From: Chlorops oryzae
Lineage: Eukaryota > Arthropoda > Insecta > Diptera > Chloropidae
Direction of reading: 5' to 3'
DNA length: 64,000 nt
NCBI GenBank assembly: GCA_020466095.1
Contig: CM035806.1
Location: 159,955,667 to 160,019,666, forward strand
The position numbers and the translations under genes are program-made. Every line of letters starts with the position of its first letter. Position 1 is the first letter of the stretch. Of this stretch, positions 22,605-34,206 are shown in pieces. The notes under the pieces were generated by a model. The model worked only from the letters and a program-made list of their open reading frames with translations. It searched no databases and was not told the DNA's origin.

Positions 22605-23222
22605 AGTAATAACAAGTAAGGGTGTTATAGTCAGGCGAGCCTGACAATAGAATACCCGACACAGACACACGTGTTGAAATAATTTTTAATATCAAGAGGT
22701 GTTTAAGGCCATTAGGGGCCCCATATACCGACTTTTATTGAATTTCTTTATGAAAACTGCCCCTTTGCCACGCCCACTTTTTCAATTTTTTTTGCAATTC
22801 TAATCCGAGGCTTAGATATACGCTCAAATCCTAAGTTTCATTGAAATATTTGGAAAAAGTCCGATTTTAGAGCAGTTTTTGTGATTTTCGTAACAGACCC
22901 TAGTACTGAAGGTACCCCTAAAAATGGTCCGATCGGGTCCATTCTCGAACTCGTCCTTACTCATGTCCCCGTGAGCACGCATACCAAGTTTTGTCAAGAT
23001 AGCTCAACTCCTTCGATAAGATAACTGTATACAGACAGACGGACAGACAGACGGACAGACAGACAGACAGACGGACAGACAGACGGACGGACATGTCTAA
23101 ATCGAATCTCCTGGTGACGCTGATCATTTCTATATACATACATTTTGTATGGTCCATCTTGACTAGTTCTGGGTGTTACACACAAACGCAATATACCCTC
23201 GACACAGAGTGTGTCGGGTATA
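22605..23222 (+). repeat. Dispersed repeat (ATACCCGACACAGAC family), longest copy
   Basis: It begins with AAGGGTGTTATAGTCAGGC, followed by ATACCCGACACAGAC (from 22652), and ends in the inverse GTGTGTCGGGTATA at 23209-23222, so the core has short inverted ends. The interior holds the GGGGCCCCATATACCGAC, CCACGCCCACTTTTTC and CATGTCCCCGTGAG blocks. A (GACA/GACG)n tract sits at 23031-23092. Non-coding. Confidence 0.7.
23031..23092. repeat. (GACA/GACG)n microsatellite
   Basis: Tandem tetranucleotides GACA and GACG inside the dispersed repeat. Open frames here (VRLSVCLS-type) are products of the repeat. Confidence 0.9.
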
Positions 23223-23860
23223 AAAATGGAGAGCTTGCTGAAGGAGATCCAAAATAATACTCATCGAAATCCGAAATTAGAGTTTCTCACTGTGCCCAAC
23301 TGACTCTCAGCTCCACGCGCAGAGAACCCCTTAAAGCCTCATCCTCAAGGGTTTTCAAATTTTATGCGAGTATTCGCTTTTTTATGTGGCGTAAATTAAG
23401 TACATAAGTGCAAAAAAATGAACAAAATTATAAGATAGATTGCAAGACGGATAAATGGAAAGCAATTGTGTGCAATTATAAGGCAATGTTCGTCTACAAC
23501 GAACGGCAAACATAAATTCTTTGGACGTCCGCTATGAACTCAGACAGAGGTTTCATTCAATCCAATTAACCATTTCGGGAATTTTGTTGCCATATGACAA
23601 CATCGTGCACTTCACTCGACTAAATTGTTTTGTTTTGCCGTAAGTACTTTGTTTTCTGTTTATTTTCCATCTCGCATTCGTTCTAAATAGTTTGAGCTAA
23701 GTTTTTAAGAAAGTTGCATTGGCGGTATACTGTCAAAACTGAAAAAAATTCGGGTCTTAATATAGACTTAAAGCTAATATTTGGAAGCAAACCTTTTTCC
23801 AAAAAAATGTTCATTCAAATAGGAATTTTTTCTATTTCATTTTGAATATCTTATTCCTTA
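23223..23860. other. Intergenic stretch, nothing recognised
   Basis: No gene, RNA or terminal repeats recognised. Confidence 0.35.
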
Positions 23861-24257
23861 CCCAGCAGATAATTATGGATTAATACCTTAACCGAGCAAA
23901 AGAAGAGTAATGACTTATTCATCCATTTGGAGTAAGAAGCGAGCAATGGAGGTTTTATTTCAATTTTTATACTCGCTTAATCATTCATTTGGAGTAATAG
24001 GAGAGCAACCTATGTTATTTAATGACTTATCCATTCATTTGGACTAAGACGCGAGCAATATATTACTCCGCTTATGCTCTTTCTTGAATTAGAAAAGACT
24101 ACTCCACTTGATCTCCTTTCCGAGGTCAAAAGGATTACTTCTCCGCCGGGACATCCTATGTTAAAAAATATATGAAATTTGAGCATTCTCTAGTAATCCA
24201 TTACTCGCAAATGAGCGATCTAAGATTACTCTTTGGATGATCCAATTATCTGCTGGG
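23861..24257. mobile_element. 397-bp MITE with CCCAGCAGATAATT ends
   Basis: CCCAGCAGATAATT at the left and its exact inverse AATTATCTGCTGGG at the right, with TA on both sides. The interior has repeated ATCCATTTGGA(G/C)TAA… and GAGCAA motifs. No coding sequence. Immediately followed by SINE copy C. Confidence 0.75.
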
Positions 24258-24450
24258 TAGGTAGGTAGGTAGGTTGAAGTGGCTGCCGTTAATCGGCCCA
24301 TTGTCATACCAAGGAGGATTTCTTGTGTTTGTGTGAGTGTATATATCTTATTATGTAGTGTGCCCATAAAATGCGATTTTTTGAAAAACCAGTGCTAGGC
24401 TCGGAACATTACACTCCGTTTCGCCGGTGCCGGGAATCGAACCTCGGACC
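24258..24450 (-). mobile_element. tRNA-derived SINE, 5'-truncated copy C
   Basis: Minus-strand SINE with (CCTA)n tail at the left (GTAGGTAGGTAGG), the common body, and the B box. It stops just after CCTCGGACC, so the A-box end is missing. The tail abuts the MITE end at 24257. Confidence 0.8.
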
Positions 24451-25290
24451 TTAAGACTAGAAAAATATGACAGCACCGTTTACTTTCAGGGTTTTTTACG
24501 ATACATACTAACAGTTGATTGCATTGTTATTTTTCAAAATGGCGTCAATGATTGTTCCGTACTCCGATATACCCAGTTTCCCGAAGAAATGTGCGGACCA
24601 CCAATTCTAGTTAGAAGTTGATGTTTTGGCAATGTTGTCCTGAAGTCGTGGTTAATTCTATATATGTTTCGAAGCCTCCACGCCTTTTCGTACGGAAGTT
24701 AAGAAAAGTCTCCAATTGTGGACGCGAGACAGTAGGCCCGTTTTGCCTTGGGATCATACTCTGCGTCTCACATGCCTATCTACCACACTACGACTTGATA
24801 GCTTCAGTCATAGACGGACCAATGGATCCAACCCAGATATATCGGCCCACTTACGCGAAAGCATCGTATGTTACTGGTATTACGAAATTGATTTTGTTGA
24901 TGCAAATTTTTTCTAGAGCCTACAACTCATCGCCTGGCAAAATATTATAACCCTAAGCACTGTGGTTATGGAGATAATGCGGATCTAGTTTTAGCTTATA
25001 CGCAGTCGCATATGCAAGGATTAGTAGAAGAAAAAAACAAACTCTCCTGTAAAAATTAGTTCTTATAACATACGATAATTTCGCGAAAGGATGTCAATTG
25101 TATATATGACTATTAGGGTGATGACTTTTTTGAAACTCATTTCCTGTATCATAATTCGATGAACTTTTATTAAAGATGCCATAAAACACTAATTTTAAGG
25201 TTATTTGATTAAAAAAAAATGTCATGCAAAAAGTCATATAAAATATTTTATTTTTGATATTTAGCCCAATTTTTGATGCTTCTGTAAGCA
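24451..25290. other. Intergenic stretch, nothing recognised
   Basis: Open frames at 24618-24950 and elsewhere show no domain. A lone TTAGGGTGATGAC tip near 25113 resembles the 19089 element. Confidence 0.35.
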
Positions 25291-25690
25291 GAGTCGCTCC
25301 TAGAGAGGTAAAATGTAAGACCAAGCCCCATTATTTTTTCATCCCCAACAACTTCTCGCAACGAACCTGCCCCCTACCTTCTCTCCTTAAGGGGGATCCC
25401 ATACAAACGTAATTTTTTAAAATGAATTTGCCCCCCACAGTCTTAACTGGCCACAGAGTTCCCCTAGAGGGGTTAAATGTATGACCGACCCCCAATATTT
25501 TTTAATTCTAAAAATTTTTCAAAACATCCCTAGCCACTATCTTCAATATTTAAGGTGGTCCCCATACAAATTTTTAATTTTTTAATTAATTTTTATGAAT
25601 TATGAGGACAAAATCCGCGAAAACTTTCACAATTGCCGCTGAGTCGCTCGTAGAGGGGTGAAATGTAAGACCAACCCCCATTGAAGACCC
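25291..25690. repeat. Three imperfect tandem repeats, 165-185 bp period
   Basis: Blocks starting at 25291, 25456 and 25641 share a pattern like GAGTCGCTC(C/G)TAGAG followed by GTAAAATGTAAGACCA and CCCC, each trailed by an A/T- or C-rich stretch. Divergence between units is considerable. Non-coding. Confidence 0.55.
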
Positions 25691-25965
25691 CCCCCCCAAC
25701 ATTTTTCTCAAACACATATATCCGCTCTATCTTCCTGCGCTTGGGGGTCCTCGTATAAAAACCGAATTAATACACCGAGAGAAATAAGAACTGTTAAATC
25801 AACCACTTAGAACAGTTAAAGTAAGAGTGGTCAAATTAACTGTATTCCCCGTTAAATGCACTGAAAAAGGAAGTCAAATCAACAGTTGAAAAGTAGTCAC
25901 TTTTTATGTTCAAATTCGCTTTCGTTCACTTAGACGTATAAGTTCGCATTCTGATCAACCGTCTC

Positions 25966-26041
25966 CGGAGTGTGCAATAGCTCAGTTGTTTAAGCTGTGA
26001 GTTGACCGTTGTGAGATTCGGGGTTCTATCCCTGCTGGCGG
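25966..26041 (+). other. tRNA-like module 1 in the 25773 element
   Basis: A good A box (AATAGCTCAGTTGTTTAAGC) and a B-box-like GGGGTTCTATCCC lie about 45 bp apart, as in a tRNA gene, and T-runs follow downstream. Anticodon and acceptor arms are poorly paired, so not a canonical tRNA. Confidence 0.55.
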
Positions 26042-26240
26042 CGGGAATTTTTCTGGAATTTTTTTTTTTTAATTACAGTTTTTTTTTTTTTTGTTCAGAG
26101 TGTAGTTGTTTTTTTAAGGCAAAAATTTTCTCCTAAATTTTTAAGATTTTAATTTATTTAATTTTTTTTAATGGTTCATTTTCAAGCAAAAAATTTTGCA
26201 ACCATAAGCTCAAGTGAGCGTTTTGACCAACAAATTAAAT

Positions 26241-26316
26241 TCGTTCGTTTAGCGTAATGGTTAAGACGTTCGCCCAGCGATCTGGTGGTCAGCGGTTCAA
26301 GGCTCGGCCGAGGCGA
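26241..26316 (+). other. tRNA-like module 2 in the 25773 element
   Basis: A box TTTAGCGTAATGGTTAAGAC and B-box-like GCGGTTCAAGGC have tRNA-like spacing. CCCAGCGATCTGG could form the anticodon arm. Sequence differs from module 1, so the two were acquired separately or diverged strongly. Confidence 0.5.
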
Positions 26317-26642
26317 GAAAATTTAAAGAGATGAAAGAGAAAAAGATTTAAAAAGAAACAAATAAATAAAGAAAAAATATAATAATTTAATAAAAAAAAA
26401 AAAAATATTAATATAGGAAGGTAAAAAAAAGTCAAAGCAAAAAATAAATTTTTTTTCCCAGTCGCTGGTGACAGTTGATTTAACCGCGAGACAGTTATAT
26501 CAACCATCAGGTAGTTATATCCCTATTGACTGTGTTTGTACTGTTGAATCGACCGCTACTACACATAAGCTAAGAATTAACGGTGAACTCGGTTATTTTA
26601 ACCTGCCTTTTCAGTTAATATAACTACCTTTTTCTCTCGGTG

Positions 26643-26770
26643 TATACATATGCATGTATGGGGAAAAAACTGGGTTTTGTAAGTTTCATTATTTCTCCTA
26701 ACAGGCCAAAAAATTACCATAGTGTAATATAACTTAATTTTTGACTTAAGTGACCAAGACCCGAATTTCC

Positions 26771-26803
<33 letters not shown>

Positions 26804-28330
26804 AAACTATAATCATTAAAATCGATTAGTGGTTTCTATTCATAAATTTAAAGTCAAATCAAATATTTTTTGAAACGCAATTTTTCACTGTTTTCACGTT
26901 CGTATCCTAAGTCTTTGGTCTGTATCTTTCGCTCTGTATGCATGCATAGACTTAGGATACGAACGTTTTGCGCCAGAATACCTCGCCACGAGGACACTAA
27001 GATATACTTAAGATGGTTTGAAGTTTTTCAAAAGAATCGCGAAATGCAAAATGCGACAGTTTAGTGTAAATAATAACGGAATTCTTTATCGGTATTTTAT
27101 TATAAGCCAAGCCAATGGCCAATGAGCTGAAACAAAAATGGAATCCATTTCAATGCATGACTCCCCAACATGTCGACGTTTCCTCGTCTCAATTTCAGTT
27201 CTAATTGAAATCTTTTTTTTTCGTAATATGGACTACTAATATTTCAAACGTTTGTTCTTTCTTTTTTATTGATTTATTTATTTATTTATTATTTTTTTTT
27301 TTTTTTAAATTAGCAAAATCAAACCGTGAAAAAATGTGGAACGCTATTCGTTGGGTCGGTCGGTCGGTCGGTCGGTCGGTCTATTGATTGTAGACTGCGA
27401 TTTCGTTCGATTCAGTTGCGCCAGAGCTGAACAGGTGGGTTCGATGGTCGGCAGGCAGTATGTACATTGATTGGCTTCATACACTACCGTTTATTGTACA
27501 CTACATCCACCATTTACGACTCATGTACGACAAACGAGCCCCTTACATCCGCAGCACGAGAGCAAAGAGCAACAACTAAAGCTTCTAGCCACTTTAACTT
27601 GAATGATAAAACGCGTTTCTTTTGTATTTGCGTGTGTCTTTCACAAAAAGTAAACAGGTTTTTTTTTTGCTCTTATTCTCCGTCGTCTACTTCCTTTCAT
27701 TCTTCTTCTTCTTCTTCTTCTTCAATTCTCAGTCTTCTTGTTTTTGTTTTTGTTTTTATGTTTTTACTGTTGCGCTGACTAAGCCTGCAGCTTTGACCAC
27801 GGCGGAGACTGTTGCTTTAAACGCGTAATTTTATTTGTACTTAATTATTATTTTTTTCCTCTTCACTTTTTTTGTTGGAAACTTTTCATATTTTTCATAC
27901 ATTCGTATATTTTTATTTATTCTTTTTTTTTTTTTAATCCGTTTTTCTATCTATTTGCATTGCTTTTTGTAACACTATTTCTTTTTTACTGTCCGTCAAA
28001 AATCAGCTGCCAATATCTGGTCAGGTCATCATCATCATCATCATCATCACCGTTCAGACTTGCCACCCTTCTTGCAGCACATTAAATTGAATGAAAATCG
28101 TTACAAAAACGGACAATTCTGGGGCATTGGATTCGGAAATATTTATAGTATCCGGGCCCGATCCAGCTTTTGACACAACTCTGGGCAAAAACGATATTTT
28201 CCGCCCCTATGAAGGCACTAATTGGGCAATATTTTCTCATATCTATAGGAAATAACTGTCTCTCACACTGTGAGCCGCAGTGAGCATTTACCCAAGTTGC
28301 CACCCCCTAAATCGGGGCCTGAATAATACA
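26643..28330. other. Intergenic stretch with simple repeats
   Basis: Holds a T-run near 26773, a (GGTC)n tract at 27354-27383, a (TTC)n tract near 27700-27722 and an (ATC)n tract at 28025-28049. T-rich overall; open frames are low-complexity. No gene supported. Confidence 0.45.
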
Positions 28331-30080
28331 CAGTGTACTCTCTGTCTTAACCGGACACCTATAGGATCGAAAAATATGTCCGCTTAACAGAGGTGTGACA
28401 CCTCAGGTGTCCGCTTAAGAGGAAACTATTTCATATGCAAGAACACTAGAAAGTTCCCAAAAAGTGTCCGCTTAAGAGAAGTATCCGCATGTACATACAT
28501 ACATATACTTATGCAAACATAAGACAGCAGTAGGTATCTCGAGATTATACGAAAATCGAGAATCCGGACTCATTCTTTGCGGCTGTATTTATCGAATTAC
28601 AGAATTAATTATAAAATAATCAATATCACAGATCAAGGGAAATTTTTTCCCCAGAAATTTTTCCATAAAAAAAAAGAATGTGTGTTCAAAATTCTTGCTC
28701 TCTTTATAAACCCTTCCCAGTGTTCTTAGAAAGGCAGACTTGTTTTCTAAACCGCGCTGAAACATTCCCCGGGAAATATTTAGAATCGGTCTATATATCT
28801 GTTGGGATGATTTAATTTTTCAAAAATTTATTACAATTTTATAATTGTTTTTCTGTCCAAGGCCTAGTTGCTAGTAGTGCATTAGTTTTGTTAGCCTAAA
28901 CAATTATATTATTTAAGCTATCAATAAATAAATAAATAAATAAATAAAAATTATTGTTTAATCTGATTCTGGAATCAGATTTCTGGTTCTATTTCATTCG
29001 GATAATCGGGATTCTACTGTATGTACCTAAATAAATCAAAAATTTTTCATTCTAAATGGATAGGGGATCTCGAGTGTCCGAAGCTTCAGAAGAAATTTTT
29101 TTATAAATAGATCAATATTCCTCATTCGAGTCGAAATAAACACAAGCCATAACATCAGTTCAGTTTTCCTCTTTCGAGGAATAATTTTAGATTCAATAGC
29201 TTTTTTGTTTTCGTAGAGCGGGACAAAATTTGTCGTTTATAACTATACACAAGCCGATATATTTCGAAAGACTTAGCAGACTTTCTACAAAAAAAAAAAA
29301 AAAAAAAATTTCTTAAAAATTCCCTTTTTTTTCGCTATTGAACAGACTTAAAGCCTTGTGGTTAATCGTTTATAGATTAACTTCAACTTGGGCTTTGCCC
29401 TCGCAAGCTCTTTTAGAGTGAGTCACTCGAAGTTGAGCTTTCAAGCGCGCCCATTGCAGAAATAATGTTCATGGTTATTTCCTCGAAACAAAAGAAAATA
29501 AGAGATTGTTCATTATTGATCGTTTGATTTTTATTTTATCTGCATTTTTGCTCATTTTTCAATTTGAAAACCGCAACAAAAAAAAAAAAAAAAAAAAAAA
29601 AAAAAACAAAAAAAAAACGCTTGTAAATTTTGATAGAAAATGACTCAAAATAACTGCTCTAAGTCACGACTAAGAATTCCATTTATCGATATATCTTTGC
29701 ACAGCCCCAAAAACAGATTCAAATTTGTATTTAGAAATAAATTGCGAAACACAAAATTGGATCGGTCTTGGTCCACGAAAACCGATTTATACCAAAAGCC
29801 GAAAAGCTTCTGAAAATAGTCGAAAATGTTATCGATCGATGTTGGCGACCACGCAAAAGAGGGATCTGCGTCGCTCGTATGAGGAACTCGCTCAGAGTTG
29901 CATTATCAAGCGACTGTCGCCCTAATTTAAACTAACTAAAAGAAACCCCTCTTAAGCGGACACATTTTGGGAGCTTTCTAGTGGTCCTGCTTCTCAAATA
30001 TTTTCTTCTTAAGCGGACACGTCTGTTAAGCGGACATATTTTTTGGTCCCATAGGTGTTCGCCTAAGAGAGAATACACTG
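28331..30080. mobile_element. pogo-like element with about 150-bp TIRs
   Basis: Both ends start CAGTGTA(C/T)TCTCT and continue for about 150 bp as inverted repeats. Each carries three copies of a TGTCCGCTTAAGAG-type motif and a GGGACC/AGGATCG block. TA borders the right end; CA sits where TA would be at the left. The TIR layout is typical of pogo/Tigger elements. The interior (A-runs near 29290 and 29580, an open frame of 66 codons at 29725) shows no recognisable transposase, so it is nonautonomous or decayed. Confidence 0.7.
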
Positions 30081-30095
30081 TATATGGGATAATAA

Positions 30096-30653
30096 CCCAA
30101 TGGAAAATTATCTCCTGCATGACAAAGTCACCAATGATGTCATCGATGACATATAGGTGACATTGTCATGCATGACATCTTGAAGGACATGTCATCGTGA
30201 GAGTGTGCTGTTCATGTGCTTGACTCTCATTGGCTACTGAAATTTAAATAAGGTTTTAGCGTCAGTTGATCGTTAGCATGAAGTGGCGTAGTGGATGAGT
30301 GCTCGACACAGAATCCGAAGATCGCGGTTTCGATCCCTGGCAGAGGCGAACAAAAATTGTTAAAAATGGATTTTTAAAAATTTTCGAAACATTCAAAGAG
30401 AGGGCAAAGAAGAGAGTTATCAAACTGGTTTCTATAAATTGACATTTAGAGAGAAAAGAGCTCTCAAATGCTTTTTTCGCCATCGTATCCCCTAGCATGA
30501 GATTTACTAATCTTCCGGTGATAATGTCACCGCTGAAGTCCCTGTCAGCTCCTGTGTAAATGTCATACAAAGTGTCACCGGAAATAGCATGCATTCCGGC
30601 TCCGAAGTCACTAGGACATCATCGGGGATGTCCGCGGGACATTTCCCGCTGGG
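30096..30653. mobile_element. CCCAGCGGG-ended TIR element with tRNA-like insert, copy 1
   Basis: The left end CCCAATGGAAAATTATC and right end ATTTCCCGCTGGG are inverted. It matches 33188-33600 through most of its length. The left third is a patchwork of TGACAT/ATGTCA palindromes. A tRNA-like segment at 30278-30350 has an A box (GTGGCGTAGTGGATGAG) and a B box (GGTTTCGATCCC). No transposase. Confidence 0.65.
30278..30350 (+). other. tRNA-like module in CCCAGCGGG element, copy 1
   Basis: A and B boxes at tRNA spacing, an anticodon-loop-like CACAGAA, and CCCTGGCAGAGGC after the B box. Arms pair imperfectly. Confidence 0.5.
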
Positions 30654-32982
30654 TTTTTTTTTTTACCATCTCGCACACCATGATACCTTGCACAGACATA
30701 TAAACGAGAACTAATGCCACATGATCATGCTTGGACCGCGCTTAAACCTTGTAGAATTAACCTTTAGAACACGAAGAAAAGGTCAGTCGGAACTTGAAGT
30801 CTAAACACTGCCTAACGGTCCATCGAGACATCCAGAGAGACTGATAAGAAGCGAGCGAACGAGGAACGAACGAACGGATGAATGAGGAACCCATGACCTT
30901 TCGAGACAACTGAAGTATTTCGACTTCTCTACTATATTATATATAGAGATTTATAGATTTTATGCACATAGATACACACACACACACTCACAGTCACAAT
31001 CGCACTTTGTGTGCACAGATGCACGCCTGCATAAAGACGTAACAATAAAAATATGCAATCAAATCTTAAATCAAGAAGAACTATCTGTCTCTCTGTGTGT
31101 CCATCTGTCAAGACACGTTCGTCGCCTTCCATATTATTTGCACAAAATAAAAATGTAAAAAAAAATAATAATAATAAAAAACTTCAAAAGAATGAGATAA
31201 AATTGACAAATCAAAATTAATCTAATCATTTCCCTTTTGAGTGGGTTTTGATAAAGAGAAAAACGAAAGGAAAACAGACAGAAGCCCAGAACGCAAAGAA
31301 CATGATACACTGGACAATTTGCGATGTTTTTCAAACGGATAGGAGTGCTTTTGTCCGAGGCACCACTATCCGGGGAGAAGTGTAGCAGAATTCCAGAGCA
31401 CGAAGTAGACAACAAATAAAAATAAAAAACTATTACAAAATATAAAATAAATACAAAAAAAAAAAAAAATTTTAAAAATTCACTTAATTTGCATCGGAAA
31501 TGGCCGATGAGATTTATTCTATTATTCGAGCATGAAGAGCAACAGAGGAGCTATGCATTGAGTTGACGCATTGAAATTATGGATACCCGGCACTAATAGT
31601 GATGAAATGATGCGGAATACAATACTCTTATTTGGCATCATCACTGTGTATGGGTAAATATGTATGCGCTCGGTTGGTGTGTGACAGCAGCAAAAAAAAA
31701 AAAATCCACATGAAAATTGATACATATTCAATCAAATCAAGCATTGGCGTGTCCAGAGAAAGAGTGCCTTGATAGTGCTTATATTTTCCACAGTGGTATA
31801 TTGAACAATTCCTTATAAGACATTAGCCCAAAAAAATTTAGGAGGGGAGGCGGTGGGCTAGAGGAAGTTTAGAGAGTTATGGACCAAAAACCAAAAAAAA
31901 AAAAAATCCGAAAAATTCATGGCGACCGATTTGGATGAAAATTTATATATAGAATAAATGAAAAATTCTAAGCATTTTACCACTAAAATTTTTTCAAACA
32001 ACTGGTCCAAAAAGGACTAGACCAAAACTAGACTAGTTGTAATCACTTTCTTGAAAAAATTTTGACGCCAATTTTTCGGTCCCGTAGGTGTCCGCTTAAG
32101 AGGAGGATTTTTCTGGAACACACCCGCCCCACTCTCCTCCCCCCTACCATCACCCACAAAAATGTGCGACCAAAAAACAAAAAGTTCCATGCCAATCGTG
32201 AGTCCCTTCAGAAAGCCCGGGCCCGGGGGAAAATCTCCCTTTTCCACCCCCTCTCTGAAGGCCTGATAGTTTTAAAAAAAATCCCTGTAGCTAAAAAGCG
32301 CGTACACTATTTCCAACTGGTCATTATTTCAGGGAGTCGTTATAACCACATATCCAGAAATATTTTAAATTAAAAATAAATTTTTTGTAAGCCAATTTTT
32401 TTTTTACGCTTAGTTTCCTTTCTGCTTGGATTTTCCCATAGATATGTAGGTACATCTATGCCGGGTAACAATACTTAATATGTATGTATGTATGTATATC
32501 TATGTATGGTACGTACTTACATACTTAAAGCAGCCACAACTATACGAAGTGAGCCATGATAGCGAACAAAATGATTCCAAGTCCACTTATGAGAACAAAC
32601 TGAATTGCAACGGAAAAGACAAACGCGAATTTCAATAAAACAAAATAAAATATAGAAAATGAAAAACGAGTTGGACGGCCGACTGACTGCTCTTTAAGAA
32701 CATGAAAATCAAGTTGGTTCCCAGTTGGCCCAACGGCTACGATCGACGAGTGTGAGTGCTCTCACAAACTCACTATGAAAGTTTTCGAAATCAGCTGTGA
32801 GACGTCCAATCGTCCACTCGATCGGTCATTTGTAAATAAATAACAAAGGTTTCGAAAGTAGTCAACTGACGCGCTAATTAATGTGCATCACCACTGATTG
32901 TGCTGGCGGTTGTTGGAAAAGAAAAAGATTCCGATTTCATGCGATAAATATGCGAATAAAATAACCGTTTCCCGATATGTAC

Positions 32983-33013
<31 letters not shown>

Positions 33014-33187
33014 CGTCCACTCACAAATGTGCTAATTTTGCCATTTTAGATGCCTTGGTGTGAAGTAATTGACGCAAAGAGCGCGATTTGTTTTGCATTG
33101 TGGGTGAGCTTTCTAACTGAATACGAGTATATCTGTATGCCTGTATGTATCTACATATGTATAGATTTATGTATTAATGTATATATT
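30654..33187. other. Intergenic stretch of 2.5 kb, no gene seen
   Basis: Mostly AT-rich with A-runs (31456, 31690, 31893) and TATG microsatellites (32480-32510, 32987-33012). A GTGTCCGCTTAAGAGG motif at 32089-32104 is a stray match to the pogo-like TIRs. Open frames lack recognisable features. Confidence 0.45.
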
Positions 33188-33600
33188 CCCAGCGGAAAAT
33201 TATCTCCTGCATGACAATGTCATCAGTGATGTCATCGATGACATATAGGTGACATTGTCATGCATGACACTTTGGGGGACATGTCATCGTGGAGGGATGC
33301 TATTCACGTGCTTGAATCTCATTGGCTACTGATAATTAAATAAGGTTTTAGCGTCAGTTGAACGTTAGCATGAAGTGGCGTAGATGATGAGTGCTCGACT
33401 CAGAATCCGAAGATCGCGGGTTCGATCCCTGGCTGAGGCAAACAAAAATTGTTTAAAATAGATTAGAATAGAATAGAATGAAGAGAGTTTTTCAACTGGT
33501 TTTCTACAAATTGACATTTGCTCTCAAATGCTTTTTTCGCCATCGCACCCCATAGCATGACATTGTCACCGTTGATGTCAGGGTGACATTTCCCGCTGGG
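33188..33600. mobile_element. CCCAGCGGG-ended TIR element with tRNA-like insert, copy 2
   Basis: CCCAGCGGAAAATTATC and the inverse of CATTTCCCGCTGGG bound a 413-bp copy of 30096-30653, shorter by internal deletions near its right side. It retains the tRNA-like module at 33369-33441. Confidence 0.7.
33369..33441 (+). other. tRNA-like module in CCCAGCGGG element, copy 2
   Basis: Better preserved than in copy 1: the B box is GGGTTCGATCCC and the anticodon loop CTCAGAA has T before position 34. The A box GTGGCGTAGATGATGAG has diverged. Confidence 0.5.
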
Positions 33601-33694
33601 TTTATTTATGCATGCATGTATGTATGTACGTATGCGTATGTGAGGGTCTTCAGTACAACTGAGTACCTTTGTTTCGATCCTTTGAAGTAAATAC

Positions 33695-34198
33695 TAGGGA
33701 TGGGCGATATTGGAAAAAGTATCGAGTTCGATAATATCGACTGCAAGGAACATCGATATTTATTTATCGCAAAAATATATCGATATATCGACCATTTTTA
33801 TTTTATATACTTTTGGTAACAACCCGCCTATTTGCATTAATGTAATTGTCAGTTTATGTATACAAACTACACGTCTATTAAGACTTTAAAGAGCTTGAAA
33901 ACATATTTTTTAAATAGAACATTTACCTGAGTTCGTTTAGAGCCCATTAAAAATTTATGTTTTACAAGGTCGTAGGAGTAAATGATTAATATGCTCTCCG
34001 CTAAGTCGCTTCGATTAGCTGTCACTTGTTTTTGAATACCAAACCAAATGGGGATGATCAAGAAATATCGTATTTCGATATTGGAGTTTAAGTATCGATT
34101 TCCGATATTTTAAAATGAAAAATATCACTCACCAATTCCGTATCGATATTTAAAAAATATCGATATTTATCATTATCGATATTTTAATCCCAGCCCTA
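33695..34198. mobile_element. 504-bp hAT MITE with TATCGATA motifs
   Basis: The ends TAGGGATGGGCGATATT and TAGGGCTGGGATT (inverse) are flanked by an identical 9 bp, AGTAAATAC (33686-33694 and 34199-34207); eight of these form the hAT duplication. It has four exact TATCGATA octamers (33778, 34141, 34158, 34174) near the ends, plus further CGATA sites. The middle holds unrelated sequence and a 64-codon open frame of no clear identity. Confidence 0.85.
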
Positions 34199-34206
34199 AG
34201 TAAATA

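Larger units (their letters stand above)
25773..26642. mobile_element. 870-bp TIR element with two embedded tRNA-like modules
   Basis: CACCGAGAGAAA and its inverse TTTCTCTCGGTG end the element, each bordered by TA (25771-25772, 26643-26644). Looser inverted similarity continues inward (ACTGTTAA / TTAACTG motifs). Inside are two tRNA-like sequences (25966-26041, 26241-26316). No transposase. It shares the CAC-start and TA flanks with 1026-1997 and 61883-62289. Confidence 0.7.

Noticed and set aside
23031..23092. CRISPR-like regular repeats
   Set aside because: Simple 4-bp microsatellite without spacers; eukaryotic context.
22957..23191. Frames encoding SVCLSVCLS and RLSVRLSV repeats
   Set aside because: Translation of the (GACA/GACG)n microsatellite.
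29725..29925. Transposase relic in the pogo-like element
   Set aside because: A basic 66-residue frame with no recognisable DDE or HTH motif.
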